From contig NZ_MDDV01000024.1 of assembly GCF_001854885.1 (NCBI RefSeq), positions 364,985 to 416,068 of the forward strand: a DNA stretch of 51,084 bases, in the 5' to 3' direction. This document shows, piece by piece, positions 50,863-51,084 of the stretch (position 1 is the stretch's first letter; the number at the start of each line of letters is the position of its first letter). Source of the DNA: Ensifer sp. LCM 4579 (GTDB lineage: Bacteria; Pseudomonadota; Alphaproteobacteria; Rhizobiales; Rhizobiaceae). The translations under genes were made by a program, and so were the position numbers. A model generated the notes under the pieces. That model did not search any database. It worked only from the letters and a program-made list of their open reading frames with translations, and was not told the origin of the DNA.

Positions 50863-50968
50863 CGATGGCCGATCGAAACCGACCATTTGCCCGCGAGCCT
50901 GAGGAGGAGGAGCGCTCGAGCGGGCTCTACCGTTCCGAAGTCGGCCACCCTGAGGGAGGAGGAGAACA
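50836..50968 (-). ncRNA. Putative trans-acting small RNA of the alpha-r14 (anti-Shine-Dalgarno) type
   Basis: On the minus strand two CTCCTCCTCC motifs, complementary to ribosome-binding sites, occur at 50956-50966 and 50912-50922. The second lies in the loop of a strong hairpin (GCCCGC..GAGC / GCTCGCGGGC). Further down, ATGGTCG...CGGCCAT pairs, and a perfect terminator follows (50836-50862). Repeated CUCCUCC motifs in loops, length of about 120-135 bases and a UUCG terminator match the alpha-r14 family of rhizobial sRNAs (Smr14C, NfeR1), which repress translation by masking ribosome-binding sites. The 5' end is uncertain (about 50968, or as far as 51029 if the TATAAG at 51036-51041 is the -10). 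Confidence 0.6.
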
Positions 50969-50977
50969 GATGACCAA

Positions 50978-51084
50978 CTATTCTCGGAACTGCAGCTTCT
51001 TGAACCGGAGCGGTTGCCCCTGTTCGTTGGCCGTGCTTATAACCCATAAAATCTGTAGGGGAAGCTGCTTTTCCCGCATGGGAG
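50978..51084 (-). CDS. Possible C-terminal end of a minus-strand gene (partial, uncertain)
   Basis: The minus-strand frame enters the window and ends in ILWVISTANEQGQPLRF and KKLQFRE with a TAG at 50978. Composition looks protein-like, but at 35 residues it may be chance, and an ATG lies inside it near 51078. The opposite strand has an ATG at 50970 with a strong GGAGGAG upstream whose frame is also open to the edge; that site is the complement of the small RNA's CTCCTCC motif and may be coincidence. Neither can be settled from this window. Confidence 0.25.
   Translation of the reverse strand, partial: PMREKQLPLQILWVISTANEQGQPLRFKKLQFRE

Noticed and set aside
1..51084. Prophage, transposon, integrated element or defence island
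   Set aside because: No integrase, transposase, phage structural gene, tRNA-flanked direct repeats or shift to foreign composition was seen; the gene set is core metabolism, envelope and signalling.

Overview
The window is chromosomal DNA of a rhizobial alphaproteobacterium, most likely Sinorhizobium (Ensifer). The evidence is the GC-rich coding sequence, the gene set (nitrile hydratase, a circularly permuted tmRNA with the tag ANDNYAEARLAA next to an alphaproteobacterial sspB, hflKC-degP, ilvIH), and many short palindromic intergenic elements of the RIME/ABC kind described in Rhizobiaceae. It reads as ordinary core chromosome. I see no prophage, transposase, CRISPR array, tRNA or rRNA. The species assignment is inference.

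Layout. 1-11.3 kb: the N-terminal part of a class III cyclase/AAA protein, a LysE exporter, a RecD-like helicase, an AbrB-family membrane protein, an ECF sigma/anti-sigma operon led by a small secreted protein, a cobalt-type nitrile hydratase operon (nthA, nthB, accessory protein), a second LysE exporter, a small basic protein, a cold-shock gene with a long leader, and an aldo/keto reductase. 11.5-18.8 kb: ilvIH with a complete transcription attenuator, a HerA-like ATPase, miaA and serB (divergent, with overlapping start codons), and a GNAT acetyltransferase. 18.8-25.4 kb: a long minus-strand block with degP, an ACT protein, a DUF2065 protein, hflC, hflK, folA, a glutathione S-transferase and thyA. 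25.6-28.4 kb: three small hydrophilic proteins behind a candidate general-stress promoter, then on the plus strand ssrA (tmRNA), sspB, a DUF4169 protein and a ribbon-helix-helix protein. 28.4-39 kb: a giant AsmA protein, a D-lactate/glycolate-type FAD oxidase, a DUF1772 membrane protein and a two-gene RND efflux system. 39-51 kb: uvrD/pcrA with an in-frame palindromic insertion, a GNAT, a GGDEF diguanylate cyclase, a CreA-family protein, two paralogous small secreted proteins, an MCP-cheW pair, a 52-aa membrane protein, a SCO copper chaperone, prmA and, at the right edge, a candidate anti-Shine-Dalgarno small RNA of the alpha-r14 type.

How genes work together. The tmRNA tag and SspB belong to the same ClpXP tagging route. 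folA and thyA are coupled in folate and dTMP metabolism. HflK, HflC and DegP all act in envelope protein quality control. IlvI and IlvH form acetolactate synthase, and their leader should sense charged branched-chain tRNAs. The MCP carries a C-terminal xWxxF tether and is followed directly by its CheW coupler.

Gaps without genes longer than about 300 bases have their own entries. The most informative non-coding features are the ilvIH attenuator with an apparently leaderless leader peptide, the tmRNA, the putative alpha-r14 sRNA, the ECF and general-stress promoter candidates, and the repeat family, including one mosaic inside uvrD.
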